Below are positions 44,060 through 54,437 of a stretch of 64,000 bases of DNA, piece after piece. The stretch is from DASRJW01 sp964567755. Lineage in GTDB: Bacteria > Krumholzibacteriota > Krumholzibacteriia > G020349025. Each line of letters begins with the position of its first letter. Position 1 is the first letter of the stretch. A model generated the notes under the pieces. It was not told the origin of the DNA. It did no database searches and worked only from the letters and a program-made list of their open reading frames with translations. Both the position numbers and the translations under genes were made by a program. The stretch spans positions 1-64,000 of the forward strand of contig CAZMNW010000040.1 in the NCBI GenBank assembly GCA_964567755.1. Reading direction: 5' to 3'.

Positions 44060-44656
44060 TCAGCGCGGGGCGGTCGCCGCGACGCGCTTGGCCTCGATTT
44101 TCAGGAACTCCTCGGTCCAGGTGTGGCCGTCATCGTACGAGCGGTCTTGTTGCAGGCGGAAGCCATTCGGCGTGATGTCGTGGAAGCGCGTGCGGGTCAC
44201 GTAGGCTCGACCCTCCGCATCCGATCCTTGACCACTCACGTGCATCGCGTCCTCGCGCCATTCGGCGGTGGCCAAATGAAAGACCGAACGATACACGTCG
44301 AGCGACGAAATTTTCCAATGCCGCGCCGTGGCGTCGAAAATGCGCACGGAGTGAGTCAGCGCGGCGGGGTTCCCCGACTCGTCGGTGAGCCGCAGCTCGT
44401 CCTCGATGCCCCAGCCATCCAGCCCGCGCCATGCCTTCCATGTCCCGAGGAACTTCGGGCTGCCGTGGATGCGTGCCGCCAAACCATCCACGCGCGGTTG
44501 CGCGACGATCTCCCATTGGCCAACGAGGAACTCGAACTGCGCGGCCTCGCGCGGCGCGGTGCGATTGGGCGGCGGCGACCCGTGGCCGTGTTGCGCCGCA
44601 GCAGGCGCGGCGAGAACGAGGAGCGCGAGCAATGCAAAGTGCGTGCGGACCGTCAT
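44060..44656 (-). CDS. Secreted DUF1579-like protein
   Basis: A 198-aa protein with a signal peptide (HFALLALLVLAAPAAAQ) and a lipocalin-like domain whose opening pattern (FEFLVGQWEIVAQPR) is typical of the DUF1579/SnoaL-adjacent group. Function is unknown. ATG 44656 has GGGAGGAACC upstream. It reads away from the ABC transporter genes, with 144 bp between them. Its product is probably periplasmic. Confidence 0.78.
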   Translation of the reverse strand: MTVRTHFALLALLVLAAPAAAQHGHGSPPPNRTAPREAAQFEFLVGQWEIVAQPRVDGLAARIHGSPKFLGTWKAWRGLDGWGIEDELRLTDESGNPAALTHSVRIFDATARHWKISSLDVYRSVFHLATAEWREDAMHVSGQGSDAEGRAYVTRTRFHDITPNGFRLQQDRSYDDGHTWTEEFLKIEAKRVAATAPR

Positions 44657-44800
44657 GGTTCCTCCCGTGGATGGCGCCACGTTGGAACCTACGCGGTCGA
44701 GTGTGCTCGTGGGCCTGTTTTTCGCCGAACGGTTGCAGGAGACTGCCGAACGGGGCTCGATCTCGGCACCTCCGGCGCGTCGCTCGCGTATGGTTGAAGT

Positions 44801-45490
44801 ATGAGCCATCCACTGATCGTGCTGCGTGATGTGACCAAGACCTACCGGACCGCTGCGGGCGACTTCACGGCGCTCGCGGACCTCGATCTCAGCATCGACC
44901 CGCGCGCCTTCATCGTCGTGGTGGGACAATCCGGCAGCGGCAAGTCGACGTTGTTGAATCTGCTCGCGGGCATTGACCGGCCCACGCGTGGTGAAGTGAT
45001 CGTGGGTGATACGGCCGTCCATACGCTGTCGGAGCGCGCGATGTCGACATGGCGCGGGCGCTCCGTCGGCATCGTGTTCCAGTTCTTCCAGCTGCTGCCG
45101 ACTCTCACGGCGGCGGAGAACGTCCTGCTGCCCATGGACTTCTGTGGCACTTGGCCGGCGCGCGAGCGCTGGGACCGGGCGCTCGGACTTCTGGAGCGTT
45201 GCGGCGTCGCCGATCAAGCGCACAAGCTGCCCGCAACATTGTCGGGAGGCCAGCAGCAGCGGGTGGCGGTCGCGCGTGCGCTCGCTAATGCGCCGCCGCT
45301 GTTGCTCGCGGATGAACCGACCGGGAACCTCGATTCCCGCACGTCCGAGACGATGCTGGAATTGTTCGCGGATCTGGTCCAGGAAGGACAAACGGTCGTG
45401 ATGGTCACACACGAGCGCGGCGCACAGCGCTACGCTTCCCGCACCATCACCTTGGCCGATGGTCGCATCGTGGTCTCCCATGCGGAGTGA
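44801..45490 (+). CDS. MacB/LolD-type ABC transporter ATP-binding protein
   Basis: A 229-aa ATPase: Walker A GQSGSGKST, signature LSGGQQQRVAVARA, Walker B LLLADEPTGNLDS. This is the export-type subfamily that pairs with FtsX-like permeases to move lipoproteins or peptides. The permease gene overlaps the 3' end. The cargo is unknown. Confidence 0.92.
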   Translation: MSHPLIVLRDVTKTYRTAAGDFTALADLDLSIDPRAFIVVVGQSGSGKSTLLNLLAGIDRPTRGEVIVGDTAVHTLSERAMSTWRGRSVGIVFQFFQLLPTLTAAENVLLPMDFCGTWPARERWDRALGLLERCGVADQAHKLPATLSGGQQQRVAVARALANAPPLLLADEPTGNLDSRTSETMLELFADLVQEGQTVVMVTHERGAQRYASRTITLADGRIVVSHAE

Positions 45491-47891
45491 CAGCAAGCAG
45501 ATCGGCCGCGGTCGAACAAGGCTCGCCCCGCGCTGGCGCAAGGTGCTGCGCGATGTGTTGCAGCACAAATCGCGCACGGTTCTCGTCGTGCTGGCCATTG
45601 CCATCGGCATCATCGGCGCAGGCGCAGTGCTCGATACCTGGTCGTTGCTGCGGCGAGTGACGCGCGGCGAGTTCGCTGCCAGCAACCCGGCATCGGCGAC
45701 GCTCGAGACCGAGTCGATCGACCCAGCGCTGCTGGCTCGCATCCGAGCCATGCCGGCGATTCGTGACGTACAGGCGCGGCGCACGGTGATGGGCAGCGCC
45801 CGAGCACTGAGTGGTTGGCGCACGGCCGTGCTCTTCGCCGTCGATGACTTCACGGCCATTCGGATCGGAATCGTGAAACCGGAGGCTGGCGAGTGGCCCC
45901 CGCCCGATGGCGGGGTGATCGTCGAAGCGTCGTCGGTGGAGTTCGCGGGCACTGCGGTGGGCGACACGCTCGCGATCCAACTTCGCGATGCAGAACAACC
46001 GACCCTGCTTCCGGTCGCAGGAATCGCGCGCGACGTCGGGCTCGCCCCGGGGTGGATGGAGCACGTCGTCTACGGATTTGTCACACGCGTGACGCTGGCG
46101 CAACTGGGAGCAGCGTCGTCTCTCGACGAGCTACAGATCGTCGTCGCGAATCCCGGGCTCGATCGCGAGGGAGTGCGACGAATCGCCGCCGATGTCCGTG
46201 AAGTCGTCGAGAGCACCGGCCGTGCAGTCACGAACGTCGATGTCCCGGTGCCCGGCCGCCACATCCACGCCGGCCAGATCGATTCGCTGCTCTTCACCCA
46301 GGGCGCGTTCGGCGTGCTGGCGATGCTCCTGAGCGGCTTCCTGGTCGTCAATCTGATCGCCGCGATGCTGGCGGGCCAGGTGCGTGAGATCGGCGTGATG
46401 AAGGCCATCGGTGCGCGCGCGTCCCAGATCGCATGGATGTACTTGGGTCTCGCGTTCGGCCTCGGACTCGTCGCCTGTGCGGTCGCGATTCCAGCGGCCG
46501 CCGTCCTCGGCCGGCAATATGCCGAGTTCACCGCCGACATGCTCAACTTCGACATCGCAGGCTTCCGCATTCCATCGCAAGTGATCCTTCTGCAGCTCGC
46601 CGTCGGTGCGCTCCTGCCGGTTGCCGCCGCGGCGATCCCAGTCGCGCGCGGATGCCGGATCTCGGTCAGTGAAGCGCTGCGCGATTTCGGCATCGACAAC
46701 GTGGGCGGCAGCGCGAACCGCCAGCTGCTGCAGCGCGCCGGTGGTTTGTCGCGGCCCATGCTGCTGTCGCTGCGCAACGCGTTCCGCCGCCGCCAACGCA
46801 TGGTTCTGACGCTGACGACGCTTGCCGTGGGAGGAGCGGTTTACCTAGGGTCCATCAACTTGCGAGCGTCGATTCGTGGCTCGGTGGACATGCTCTTCGA
46901 ATCCATGCGCTTCGACATGGCCCTGCGTTTCGATCGATCCTGGCCTGCCGACAGTCTGGAAGCCGCTATCGCCGCCGTGCCGGGAGTGGCGCAAGCGGAG
47001 GGGTGGGGCGGAACGCGGGCTGCATTCGCCGGGCCGGATGGCACGTTGGGCAACACCTTCGCGCTCAGCGCTCCACCCGCTGCATCGCGATTGTTCGTGC
47101 CGTCCTTGCTCGATGGCAGGGGGCTCGAGCAAGGTGACGGCAACGCGTTGATCGTGAATCGCCGTTTACTCGCAGACGAGCCGAGGCTTGCCCTCGGCAG
47201 CGAAGTGACGCTGCTCATCAATGGCCAGCCGGTGCGCTGGAAGGTGATCGGCGTCGTGGAGACGGGTCCGTCGCCAGCCGCTTACACCCGGCGCGAGACG
47301 CTGGCCAGCGCGATCGGGGACGGCCGTGTGGATCGCGCCGTCGTCGAGAGCGCAGTCGACGGCTCCGCATCGCAGCTGGAACTCGTCCAACGCCTGCGCA
47401 CCGAGCTCGAACACAGCGGCTTTACGGTCCAATCGAGTCAGCTCATGGAGCAGAGTCGTCGCGTGATGGAAGATCACCTGCTCATGGTCGCGGGGTTCTT
47501 AGGAATCATGTCGCAGCTCATGATCGTGGTCGGCGGGCTCGGTCTGGCGTCGACGATGAGCCTCGCGGTTCTCGAGCGCACGCGAGAGATCGGCGTCCTG
47601 CGCGCAATCGGCGCCTCGCATCGCGCCATCCTCACCATGATTCAAATCGAAGGGCTCGTCGTCGCCATCGCGAGCTGGCTCATCGCGCTGCCGCTCTCGG
47701 TGCCCATGAGCGTCGTGCTCGGCAAGGCATTCGGGCGCATCATGCTCCCCGTGCCGGTCATCCTCGTTCCCGAACCGACCGGCGTCCTGCGTTGGTTGGC
47801 CGTCGCGCTCGTCGTATCGATCGCCGCCTGCGCCTGGCCAGCCTTGCGCGCCACCCGCATCACCACCGCCGCCGCGCTCGCATACGAATGA
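45480..47891 (+). CDS. MacB/FtsX-like ABC transporter permease
   Basis: An 803-aa permease with a duplicated FtsX layout: an N-terminal helix (VLVVLAIAIGIIGAGAVL), a long extracellular domain, then helix clusters around residues 285-400 and 410-430 and again at the C-terminus (LMIVVGGLGLASTMSLAVL). The conserved REIGVMKAIGA and REIGVLRAIGA loops after helices are diagnostic of FtsX-type permeases. I use ATG 45480, which overlaps the ATPase stop; the frame is open from 45459. The duplication means one polypeptide may serve as both transmembrane halves. Confidence 0.9.
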   Translation: MRSDSKQIGRGRTRLAPRWRKVLRDVLQHKSRTVLVVLAIAIGIIGAGAVLDTWSLLRRVTRGEFAASNPASATLETESIDPALLARIRAMPAIRDVQARRTVMGSARALSGWRTAVLFAVDDFTAIRIGIVKPEAGEWPPPDGGVIVEASSVEFAGTAVGDTLAIQLRDAEQPTLLPVAGIARDVGLAPGWMEHVVYGFVTRVTLAQLGAASSLDELQIVVANPGLDREGVRRIAADVREVVESTGRAVTNVDVPVPGRHIHAGQIDSLLFTQGAFGVLAMLLSGFLVVNLIAAMLAGQVREIGVMKAIGARASQIAWMYLGLAFGLGLVACAVAIPAAAVLGRQYAEFTADMLNFDIAGFRIPSQVILLQLAVGALLPVAAAAIPVARGCRISVSEALRDFGIDNVGGSANRQLLQRAGGLSRPMLLSLRNAFRRRQRMVLTLTTLAVGGAVYLGSINLRASIRGSVDMLFESMRFDMALRFDRSWPADSLEAAIAAVPGVAQAEGWGGTRAAFAGPDGTLGNTFALSAPPAASRLFVPSLLDGRGLEQGDGNALIVNRRLLADEPRLALGSEVTLLINGQPVRWKVIGVVETGPSPAAYTRRETLASAIGDGRVDRAVVESAVDGSASQLELVQRLRTELEHSGFTVQSSQLMEQSRRVMEDHLLMVAGFLGIMSQLMIVVGGLGLASTMSLAVLERTREIGVLRAIGASHRAILTMIQIEGLVVAIASWLIALPLSVPMSVVLGKAFGRIMLPVPVILVPEPTGVLRWLAVALVVSIAACAWPALRATRITTAAALAYE

Positions 47892-48120
47892 ACGCGGCAG
47901 GTCGTCGCCCCGCGCCCAGTGTTTTGTAGAGGGAGCTTTGAGGCGCATGCTCGGCTGCGAGGTGGCGTCAGTCCCATGGCGCCGCCAGCATTCTTCCTCG
48001 GTACATGAGCAGACCATCATCGCCATGGCGACGAGCCACAGACGTCGCGAGTCCCTCCATTGCATCCCCGTTCGTTCTTCCCTTCTTTGACAACCGAACA
48101 ATCATTCGTTGAGGGTCAGG

Positions 48121-49041
48121 TCACCGGAACAGGCGCTTCACCTGGCTCCAGGTGACGCGCTCGACCGCGATCGTGCCCAGGTCCGAGGCGATCCAGATGT
48201 TGGCATAGCCGGAGCGCCCAGAAACGAATGCGATCTCCTTCCCATCCGGGGACCAGGCAGGGTCGCTGTCGTTGCTCGGATCCACGGTGACCTGTGACAA
48301 TGCGCCATTCTCCACGCGGACGACCCACACATCCCAGTTGCCGCTTCTGTCGGAGCCGAAGGCGATGAAGCGACCGTCGGGGGACCACGTCGGGTCATCG
48401 TCCGCTGCTGCATCTTGTGTCAGCGCGCGCGGTTCTCCGCCACTCGCGGGCACGATCCAGATATCGCGCTGCCCGCCATGAGGCGTGGCGTAGGCGAGCC
48501 ACTGGCCGTCGGGAGACCAAGCGGGGCTCGTCCCTGGAACGCGGTGCGCCGGCGTGCCGCCCGTGGCCGGCATGATGCAGATCCCCCCGCAACCCTCGAA
48601 GGCGATCTGCAGACCATCGGGCGACCAAGCGGGTTTACCACCCTGGGTTTGCAGCGTCATGAGGGTCGTATCCGCCACCGCGCCGATCCAGATGTCATCG
48701 AAGATTTTGAAGACGAGTCGATCCCCAGCCGGAGACCACGACGGTGCCGAGACGATGGTGTCGTAATAACCGGGTGGCAGTTGATTCGGGAACGTAGTCC
48801 CGTAACCACCGTCCAGGCTCTGGATAATGATTTCCGCGAATAGGAAGTACCAGTGTCCTGGCTCGACCCACCAGTAGGTGTAAGCGAGGCGCGATCCATC
48901 GGGTGACCAGGCTGGCTCCCCGATTCCCGCGTCGTAGCCGAGGTTCAACCCGGTGAACTGGCGGAACTCGATGCCCGCCGCCGGGCGCGCGACGAGCATC
49001 ATCGTCGCGATGAAAACGAGGAAAAAGAGAATTGTACGCAT
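48121..49041 (-). CDS. Secreted PD40/TolB-like beta-propeller protein
   Basis: A 306-aa protein with a signal peptide (TILFFLVFIATMMLVA) and at least six PD40 repeats (AWSPDGSRLAYTY, SWSPAGDRLVFKI, AWSPDGLQIAFEG, AWSPDGQWLAYAT, TWSPDGRFIAFGS, AWSPDGKEIAFVS). It resembles the propeller half of TolB. There is no enzyme domain. It may be a periplasmic scaffold; its partner is unknown. Confidence 0.88.
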   Translation of the reverse strand: MRTILFFLVFIATMMLVARPAAGIEFRQFTGLNLGYDAGIGEPAWSPDGSRLAYTYWWVEPGHWYFLFAEIIIQSLDGGYGTTFPNQLPPGYYDTIVSAPSWSPAGDRLVFKIFDDIWIGAVADTTLMTLQTQGGKPAWSPDGLQIAFEGCGGICIMPATGGTPAHRVPGTSPAWSPDGQWLAYATPHGGQRDIWIVPASGGEPRALTQDAAADDDPTWSPDGRFIAFGSDRSGNWDVWVVRVENGALSQVTVDPSNDSDPAWSPDGKEIAFVSGRSGYANIWIASDLGTIAVERVTWSQVKRLFR

Positions 49042-49188
49042 CTTAGCACCTCATCGCCCTTCGTTGCGGACGAGCGAGGCGAAGGCACTCACTTCAAATC
49101 GACGGCGATATCGTACGCCCCTGGGTACGGGCACCGCAAGACCGGCTGCTCGCCATCGCCTGAGCGTCGTTTGGGTCGGGGGCGTGCG

Positions 49189-50043
49189 TCAGTAGCCGAC
49201 TCCCAGCATCACGGAGAACACTCGGCTGTGGACGTCTTCGAGTCCGTCGTAGATCCGCGTCAGGCCGGCTTCGAAAGCGAGTTCCAGGAACCCGTTCGCC
49301 CGCTTCCCGCGAAACTCGAAGCCGATGACCGCGAGTATCCCGGCGGCCAAGTCCTCGGTCATGTTGCTGATCTCGTCATTCTCCGCATACACATCGGGAT
49401 AGTATCCAGCCAATTGTGCCTTGGCTTCGAAAACGTGCTTCGATCGCAACAGGATTCCGGCGACCGGGCCCACACCGAAATAAACGCACTGCCCGTCGCG
49501 TTCTCTCGAGAGACGCGCCAGGACCGGGATCTCGAGGTATGCGAGCTTGAATGTCTCCTCCACCGTGATTCGGAACGGGACTTCGGGCGCAGGCCGAATC
49601 GTGACGACGCCATCGCCCTTCAGTATCCCACCCTGACCGCTATAAAAGAGGCGCGGCTCCAGCGCGAAGAACGAGTTGATCGCGTAAATCAAGGTCAAAC
49701 CGCCCACGAACGAGGGGCGGACGGTGTTGTTCACCGGTACGACTCCCACGAGCAGCTCGTCGTCGAAGCGGATTGCGAGGTCATCCTCGTCGAACGAAAG
49801 CCACGGGAGCCCGAGTCCCAGACGAATACCGAGTCGCAGCGAGCGCCGTACTGGGACGCTGGAGCCCGACATCGAATCGGCAGGAACCGCAGAGACGATC
49901 TCTTCGTCGGCATTCGTCTGTGTGGCTGCGGAATTGAAACACGACGCCTCAGGCGGGGTGACACCGAGGACCGAGAGCACGAGTACGGCGCTGCGTAAAT
50001 TCCGGGATTGTGTGCCTTGCTCGGCGGGCGGCAGACGTCGCAT
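49189..50043 (-). CDS. Outer-membrane beta-barrel protein
   Basis: A 284-aa protein with a signal-like N-terminus (SAVLVLSVLGVTPPEASC) and amphipathic strand pairs in the C-terminal part, ending in SRVFSVMLGVGY with a terminal Tyr. The pattern (LRLGIRLGLGLPWL, FELAYLEIPVLARLS-like text, and the last strand) fits PorT/OMP_b-brl-type barrels. ATG 50043 is chosen over the longer frame to 50070. Transport substrate is unknown. Confidence 0.72.
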   Translation of the reverse strand: MRRLPPAEQGTQSRNLRSAVLVLSVLGVTPPEASCFNSAATQTNADEEIVSAVPADSMSGSSVPVRRSLRLGIRLGLGLPWLSFDEDDLAIRFDDELLVGVVPVNNTVRPSFVGGLTLIYAINSFFALEPRLFYSGQGGILKGDGVVTIRPAPEVPFRITVEETFKLAYLEIPVLARLSRERDGQCVYFGVGPVAGILLRSKHVFEAKAQLAGYYPDVYAENDEISNMTEDLAAGILAVIGFEFRGKRANGFLELAFEAGLTRIYDGLEDVHSRVFSVMLGVGY

Positions 50044-50160
50044 GCAATTGCCTCGGCTCGAACGCTGCAATGAAACGAGGCGCAGGTCACTACCGAATGC
50101 CCAAAGGAGAGTAGGCCAACACGGCCCATCGACATATCCGCAATTGTACGGAGGCCGGAC

Positions 50161-52479
50161 TCACATTTTCGGCGACGAGCGAATCGCACCCGAGGCGGAC
50201 GTCGCCGTCGATTGGGTCGCGGGTGCGAGCAGCGCGGTGGCGCGGTCGGTGTGAGCAGCGAATGCATCCAGGACACCGGCGGCAATCGTCACTTGTTCTT
50301 CTGCTTCCCGCCAGTGCCGGAGCTCGAGCGCTTCGCGCACACCCGGGAGCGTCTTCACGCCGTACCCGGTGTATTTCCCCGGAGCGTAGACATGATGCAC
50401 ATACCAGGGACGACCCGGCAGTCCCTGAGATCGGGTGAGGGCGCGCTCGCTCTGCATCAAGATGGCGTCGAGTGCACATCGCGTCGCAAGCGGGATGGCC
50501 GTAGCGGAGGCAGCGTGCTCGCCGAGCGCCTTGTCGTAGGCACCCGCGCTTTTCTCGAGTGATTGCACCGCGTTCTGGAGCGGCGCGAAGTTGAGGTGGG
50601 GCACGGGATCGTCCGGCTTCGGCGCCACGTATGGCTTGGTGGGATCGAAGTACGCTGTGAACGTCCCCTCCTCGATCCTGTGATTCTTCTCTTCGGATTC
50701 CTCGCGCATTGTGTCGGCGAGCTTTGCGACTTCATCGACATAGCGCTTCACGGTGGCGGCGAAAGCACTGAACTCGAAGGGCAGGACATCGGCACATGCG
50801 AGACGCAGGGTCGCGCGTCCGGCCGTCTTGGCGAGCGTGATGCCGTAGTCGAACGTGGGATCCATGAAGCGCAAGTAATGGTCGTAGCTGTCGTAAATGG
50901 AGTGATACTGGCCGTACTCGTCTTCGCCGCCGTACCCGAGGTTGAGCGCGGCGATTCCGAGGTGCTGCAGGAAAGGCGTGTAGTCCGATCCAGACCCGAG
51001 AGCGCGGATGCGGAGGACGGATCGTTCCCGCGCCGCCGTGCGCTCCTCCGGCGTACCGTTCAGGATGACCGCCGCGCGTGCGCGCTCCAGGACCGGGATG
51101 TTCTTTTCGGGATCGACGACGTCGCGCGCCACCTGGCTGATGAATGTCTCGAGCGTGTGTGAACCGGCGAGCTCGAGCAATCCGCGGGCATTGCTGTCGG
51201 AGTTGATGTAGGCCACGGCCTTGCGCCGCAAGTCGTCGGCGTGCGTCTCCGCCCACTCGGTCGATCCCAACAGCCCTTGTTCCTCCGCATCCCAAGCCGC
51301 ATAGACAATCGTCCGGCGCGGCTTCCATCCACCGCGCACCAGCTCGGATACGGCGCGTGCCTCTTCGAGGAGCGCCACCATGCCGCTCGTGGGATCGGTG
51401 GCGCCGTTCACCCAGGCGTCGTGGTGGTTGCCGCGCAGGATCCATTGATCTGGCAGCTCGGCGCCGGGGAGCTTCGCAATCACGTCGTGCGCCGGCACGA
51501 GCTTCCAATCGAACGCGACCTGGAGATGCACGGTGGCGGGCCCGGGTCCCAAGTGATACGGAACGGGCATTGCACCGCGCCAGGCCTCGGGAGCCATCGG
51601 GCCTCCGAGCGCCTCGAGCAACGGCAGCGCGTCGCCATACGAGATCGGGAGCACAGGAATCTTCGTCAGCGTCTTCGCTTTCGCGAGGTCGGGTTTGCGG
51701 GGGCGTTGCGGCGCACCGACGCCGGGTGTGAGCGGATCACCGGCATAGAGCGGCATGTCGGCCACCGAGCCGCGCTGCGCCGATGCGTCGCTCCTCCACC
51801 CGCCCTTGGGATAGACATCGCCTTCGAAGTACCCGTCTTCGCGCGGGTCGGAGAAGATGATGCAACCGATGGCTCCGTGCTCGGCGGCGACTTTGGGTTT
51901 GATGCCGCGCCAAGAGCCGCCGTATCGCGCCAGCACGATCTTGCCGCTCACGTCGATGCCGCGGCGCTCGAGCTCCTCGTAGTCCTTGGGGACGCCGTGA
52001 TTGACGTAGACGAGCTCGCCGGTCACGTCGCCGTCCACGGAGTAGGCGTTGAATGTGGGCAGCTGTTCGCTGCTCTGGCTCGATGTTGCATCCTCGGCGA
52101 GCGGCGGCTCGGCGAGTGACAGCGTGATGTGCATGGGAGCGACAAGCTCCACCACCCGCGACTTCGGCGTCGGGAAGAGGACGTAGAACGTTTCGATGCG
52201 CGTCTCGTAGCCCCAGGACCGGAAGAGGTCGGCGATGAACTTGGCGTTCTCCTCGCCGTAGGGCGAGCCGACGTGGTGTGGCCGTGCCGAAAGGCGTTGC
52301 ATCCACTGGCGCAGATTGTCGCGGTCGAGTGTGGCGTCGAAGCGTGCTTCCACGCCGCGTTGCTCCACAGCACGCTCGTCACTGAACCCGAGGATCGCCT
52401 CCGGCGCGCCGGCGCTCGCAACGCCAGCAGCCAGCACAGCACCGACGACCATGGCGAAGACAGCTGGGGTCGAACGCAT
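50161..52479 (-). CDS. M28 family metallopeptidase (glutamate carboxypeptidase II-like)
   Basis: A 772-aa secreted peptidase. After a signal peptide (FAMVVGAVLAAGVASA) comes a PA insert (ELVYVNHGVPKDYEEL, then GCIIFSDPREDG), then the M28 domain with zinc ligands in NHHDAWVNGATDP, the catalytic Glu pair in DAEEQGLLGS, Asp in NSDSNARG and His in QYHSIYDSYDHY. A helical TFR-dimer-like domain ends the protein. It resembles PSMA/NAALADase and should trim peptides outside the cytoplasm. ATG 52479 has GGGAGG upstream; the open frame extending to 53625 is shadow of the neighbouring S9 gene. Confidence 0.93.
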   Translation of the reverse strand: MRSTPAVFAMVVGAVLAAGVASAGAPEAILGFSDERAVEQRGVEARFDATLDRDNLRQWMQRLSARPHHVGSPYGEENAKFIADLFRSWGYETRIETFYVLFPTPKSRVVELVAPMHITLSLAEPPLAEDATSSQSSEQLPTFNAYSVDGDVTGELVYVNHGVPKDYEELERRGIDVSGKIVLARYGGSWRGIKPKVAAEHGAIGCIIFSDPREDGYFEGDVYPKGGWRSDASAQRGSVADMPLYAGDPLTPGVGAPQRPRKPDLAKAKTLTKIPVLPISYGDALPLLEALGGPMAPEAWRGAMPVPYHLGPGPATVHLQVAFDWKLVPAHDVIAKLPGAELPDQWILRGNHHDAWVNGATDPTSGMVALLEEARAVSELVRGGWKPRRTIVYAAWDAEEQGLLGSTEWAETHADDLRRKAVAYINSDSNARGLLELAGSHTLETFISQVARDVVDPEKNIPVLERARAAVILNGTPEERTAARERSVLRIRALGSGSDYTPFLQHLGIAALNLGYGGEDEYGQYHSIYDSYDHYLRFMDPTFDYGITLAKTAGRATLRLACADVLPFEFSAFAATVKRYVDEVAKLADTMREESEEKNHRIEEGTFTAYFDPTKPYVAPKPDDPVPHLNFAPLQNAVQSLEKSAGAYDKALGEHAASATAIPLATRCALDAILMQSERALTRSQGLPGRPWYVHHVYAPGKYTGYGVKTLPGVREALELRHWREAEEQVTIAAGVLDAFAAHTDRATALLAPATQSTATSASGAIRSSPKM

Positions 52480-52514
52480 CGCCAACCTCCCTCGACTCCA
52501 CGGCGCAGGCGCGG

Positions 52515-54437
52515 TCAGTCGCGCTTGCCGACCGCGACCGGCGCGTTCTTGAGGTGCTGATCGCAGAAATCCAAGATCGCTTTGTAGCCCGCGAGCTGGT
52601 TCTTCTTGTTGCGGAACCCGTGGCCCTCGTCGTCGAAGACCATGTAGTTGACCTCGACGCCGTTGGCCTTGGCCGCGGCGACGATGTCGTCCGACTCCAC
52701 CTTGAGCGCGCGCGGGTCGTTGGCGCCTTGCAGCACCATCAGCGGCCGGCGGATGTTCTTGGCGTTGAACAACGGCGAGATGCGACGCAGGCGCTCGGCG
52801 TCGGTCGTCGGGTCGCCCATCTCGGTGTACAGCGCCTTGCGCTGTGACTCCCACCACGACGGGATGTTTTCCAAGGTGCGCACCCAGTTCGAGATCCCGA
52901 AGATGTCGACACCGATCACGAACTCTTCGGGCTTCAAGGTCAGCGCCGCGAGCGTCATGTAACCGCCGTAGCTGCCACCGATGATGCCGATGCGTTGTCC
53001 ATCGACGTAGCCGAGGCCGCTGAGGAAGCCTTTGCTCGCTACGCAGTCGCCGAGATCGGCCTCGCCGTGCTTCCTGTCGTCCATGGCAAAGAAAGACTTG
53101 CCATAGCCGGAGCTGCCACGGTTGTTGATGCCGTAAACGACGTACCCGTGGTTCACCAAATACTGAATGAGGGCGCTGTAGTTGACGCGCGTCTGGCCAC
53201 CAGGACCGCCATGCACCCACACCAGCGCAGGAGCTTTGGCGCCGGCGCTCACTGCATGCGGCTTGTAGAGGATGCCCGGGATCTCGATGCCGTCGTACGA
53301 TTTGAAGCGCACGACTTGCGCGTCCACCAGGTGCTCTGGGTCGATCTTCGTGCTCAGATTCTGCGTCAGTTGCTTCGCCTGGCCACCGGCCATGTCCCAC
53401 ACGTAGAGGTTGCTCGGCGATCGGCTGCCGTTGAGATAGAACGCCATGGACCGGTCGTCGTCGGCGATGCGCACCGCGGTGATGTCGCCCGCCGGCAGCT
53501 TCGGCAGCTGCACTTGTTTCTGCGTGCTGGCCTCGACGACGCGGATCTCGGTGCGCGCATCCTTGTTGACGCTCACCACGAGATATTTGCCGCTCTTGGA
53601 AAAGGATGCCCCTTGCACGTCCCACGCTGGCTTCTCGACCGTCGTGCGCGCGCGCGACGCGAGATCCACCTGCACCAGCGCTTGGAACTCACCGGTTTCG
53701 TTGGTCGTCATGTACAGACTCTTGCCGTCGGGGGCGAAGCTCTGCACCTCGTGCAGGACATCGCCTTGGTGCGGCGTCAGGTGCTGCACCTGCTGCGTCT
53801 GCCGGTCGTACAGATAGACGTCGCTGTCGTTCGTGGTCACCGGTTTGTCGAAGGCGATCCAGCGCTTGTCGCGCGAGATGTCGCCGATCTGGTAGCCGGT
53901 CTCGTTCTGGTACACCAAGGTGCGCGTGTAGCCATCGATCGCGTATTCGTAGATGTCGAAGAACTTGTCGTCGCGCTCGTTCGACATGACGAAGAAGGAC
54001 TTCTCGTCGTGCGCCCAGCCGAGAAAGTCGGCCTTGAGGTTGTCGCCAGGCGTCAGGTCCTGGGCCTTGCCGGACGCATCCTGTACGTACAAGTGTGTCT
54101 TCTCGTTGCCGCCTTGGTCCTGCACGTAGAAGAAGCGCTCGTCGGCCGGGAAATAACCGCGCACCATGATGGCAGTGTCGGTCGCACGCGTGAGCTGCAC
54201 CGGCGTGCCACCGGCCACGGGCACGGCGAAAGCGTTGAACACGCCGGTCTGGTCGCTGCTCACCAAGATCTTGTCGCCATCAGGAGAGAACGAGGTCCCT
54301 GACATGTTCGTCGTCGCCAGGAAGTCCTCGATGGTGTACTGCGGCACGTCTCGAGCCAGGGTCGGTTGGGTGAGTGCGAGCACCAGGAACGCGAATGCGG
54401 CCGCGAAGCCGCTCCGAGGGCAGGCGAGACGTCGCAT
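52515..54437 (-). CDS. S9 family prolyl oligopeptidase, secreted
   Basis: A 640-aa secreted serine peptidase. The signal peptide is followed by a seven-bladed propeller (residues about 30-385) and an alpha/beta-hydrolase domain. The triad is visible: Ser in GGSYGGYMT, Asp in GANDPRAL, His in DDEGHGF. It resembles acylaminoacyl- or dipeptidyl-peptidase-type S9 enzymes. It lies 35 bp upstream of the M28 gene on the same strand, so peptides are probably degraded jointly outside the membrane. ATG 54437 has GAGGTGA upstream; the longer frame is shadow. Confidence 0.93.
   Translation of the reverse strand: MRRLACPRSGFAAAFAFLVLALTQPTLARDVPQYTIEDFLATTNMSGTSFSPDGDKILVSSDQTGVFNAFAVPVAGGTPVQLTRATDTAIMVRGYFPADERFFYVQDQGGNEKTHLYVQDASGKAQDLTPGDNLKADFLGWAHDEKSFFVMSNERDDKFFDIYEYAIDGYTRTLVYQNETGYQIGDISRDKRWIAFDKPVTTNDSDVYLYDRQTQQVQHLTPHQGDVLHEVQSFAPDGKSLYMTTNETGEFQALVQVDLASRARTTVEKPAWDVQGASFSKSGKYLVVSVNKDARTEIRVVEASTQKQVQLPKLPAGDITAVRIADDDRSMAFYLNGSRSPSNLYVWDMAGGQAKQLTQNLSTKIDPEHLVDAQVVRFKSYDGIEIPGILYKPHAVSAGAKAPALVWVHGGPGGQTRVNYSALIQYLVNHGYVVYGINNRGSSGYGKSFFAMDDRKHGEADLGDCVASKGFLSGLGYVDGQRIGIIGGSYGGYMTLAALTLKPEEFVIGVDIFGISNWVRTLENIPSWWESQRKALYTEMGDPTTDAERLRRISPLFNAKNIRRPLMVLQGANDPRALKVESDDIVAAAKANGVEVNYMVFDDEGHGFRNKKNQLAGYKAILDFCDQHLKNAPVAVGKRD

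Noticed and set aside
44060..45967. 635-codon minus-strand frame including the DUF1579 gene
   Set aside because: Only the last 198 codons from ATG 44656 have a signal peptide and domain. The rest is antisense to the ABC transporter genes.
52995..54302. Plus-strand 435-codon frame opposite the S9 peptidase gene
   Set aside because: His/Arg/Val-rich shadow of the peptidase with no ribosome site.
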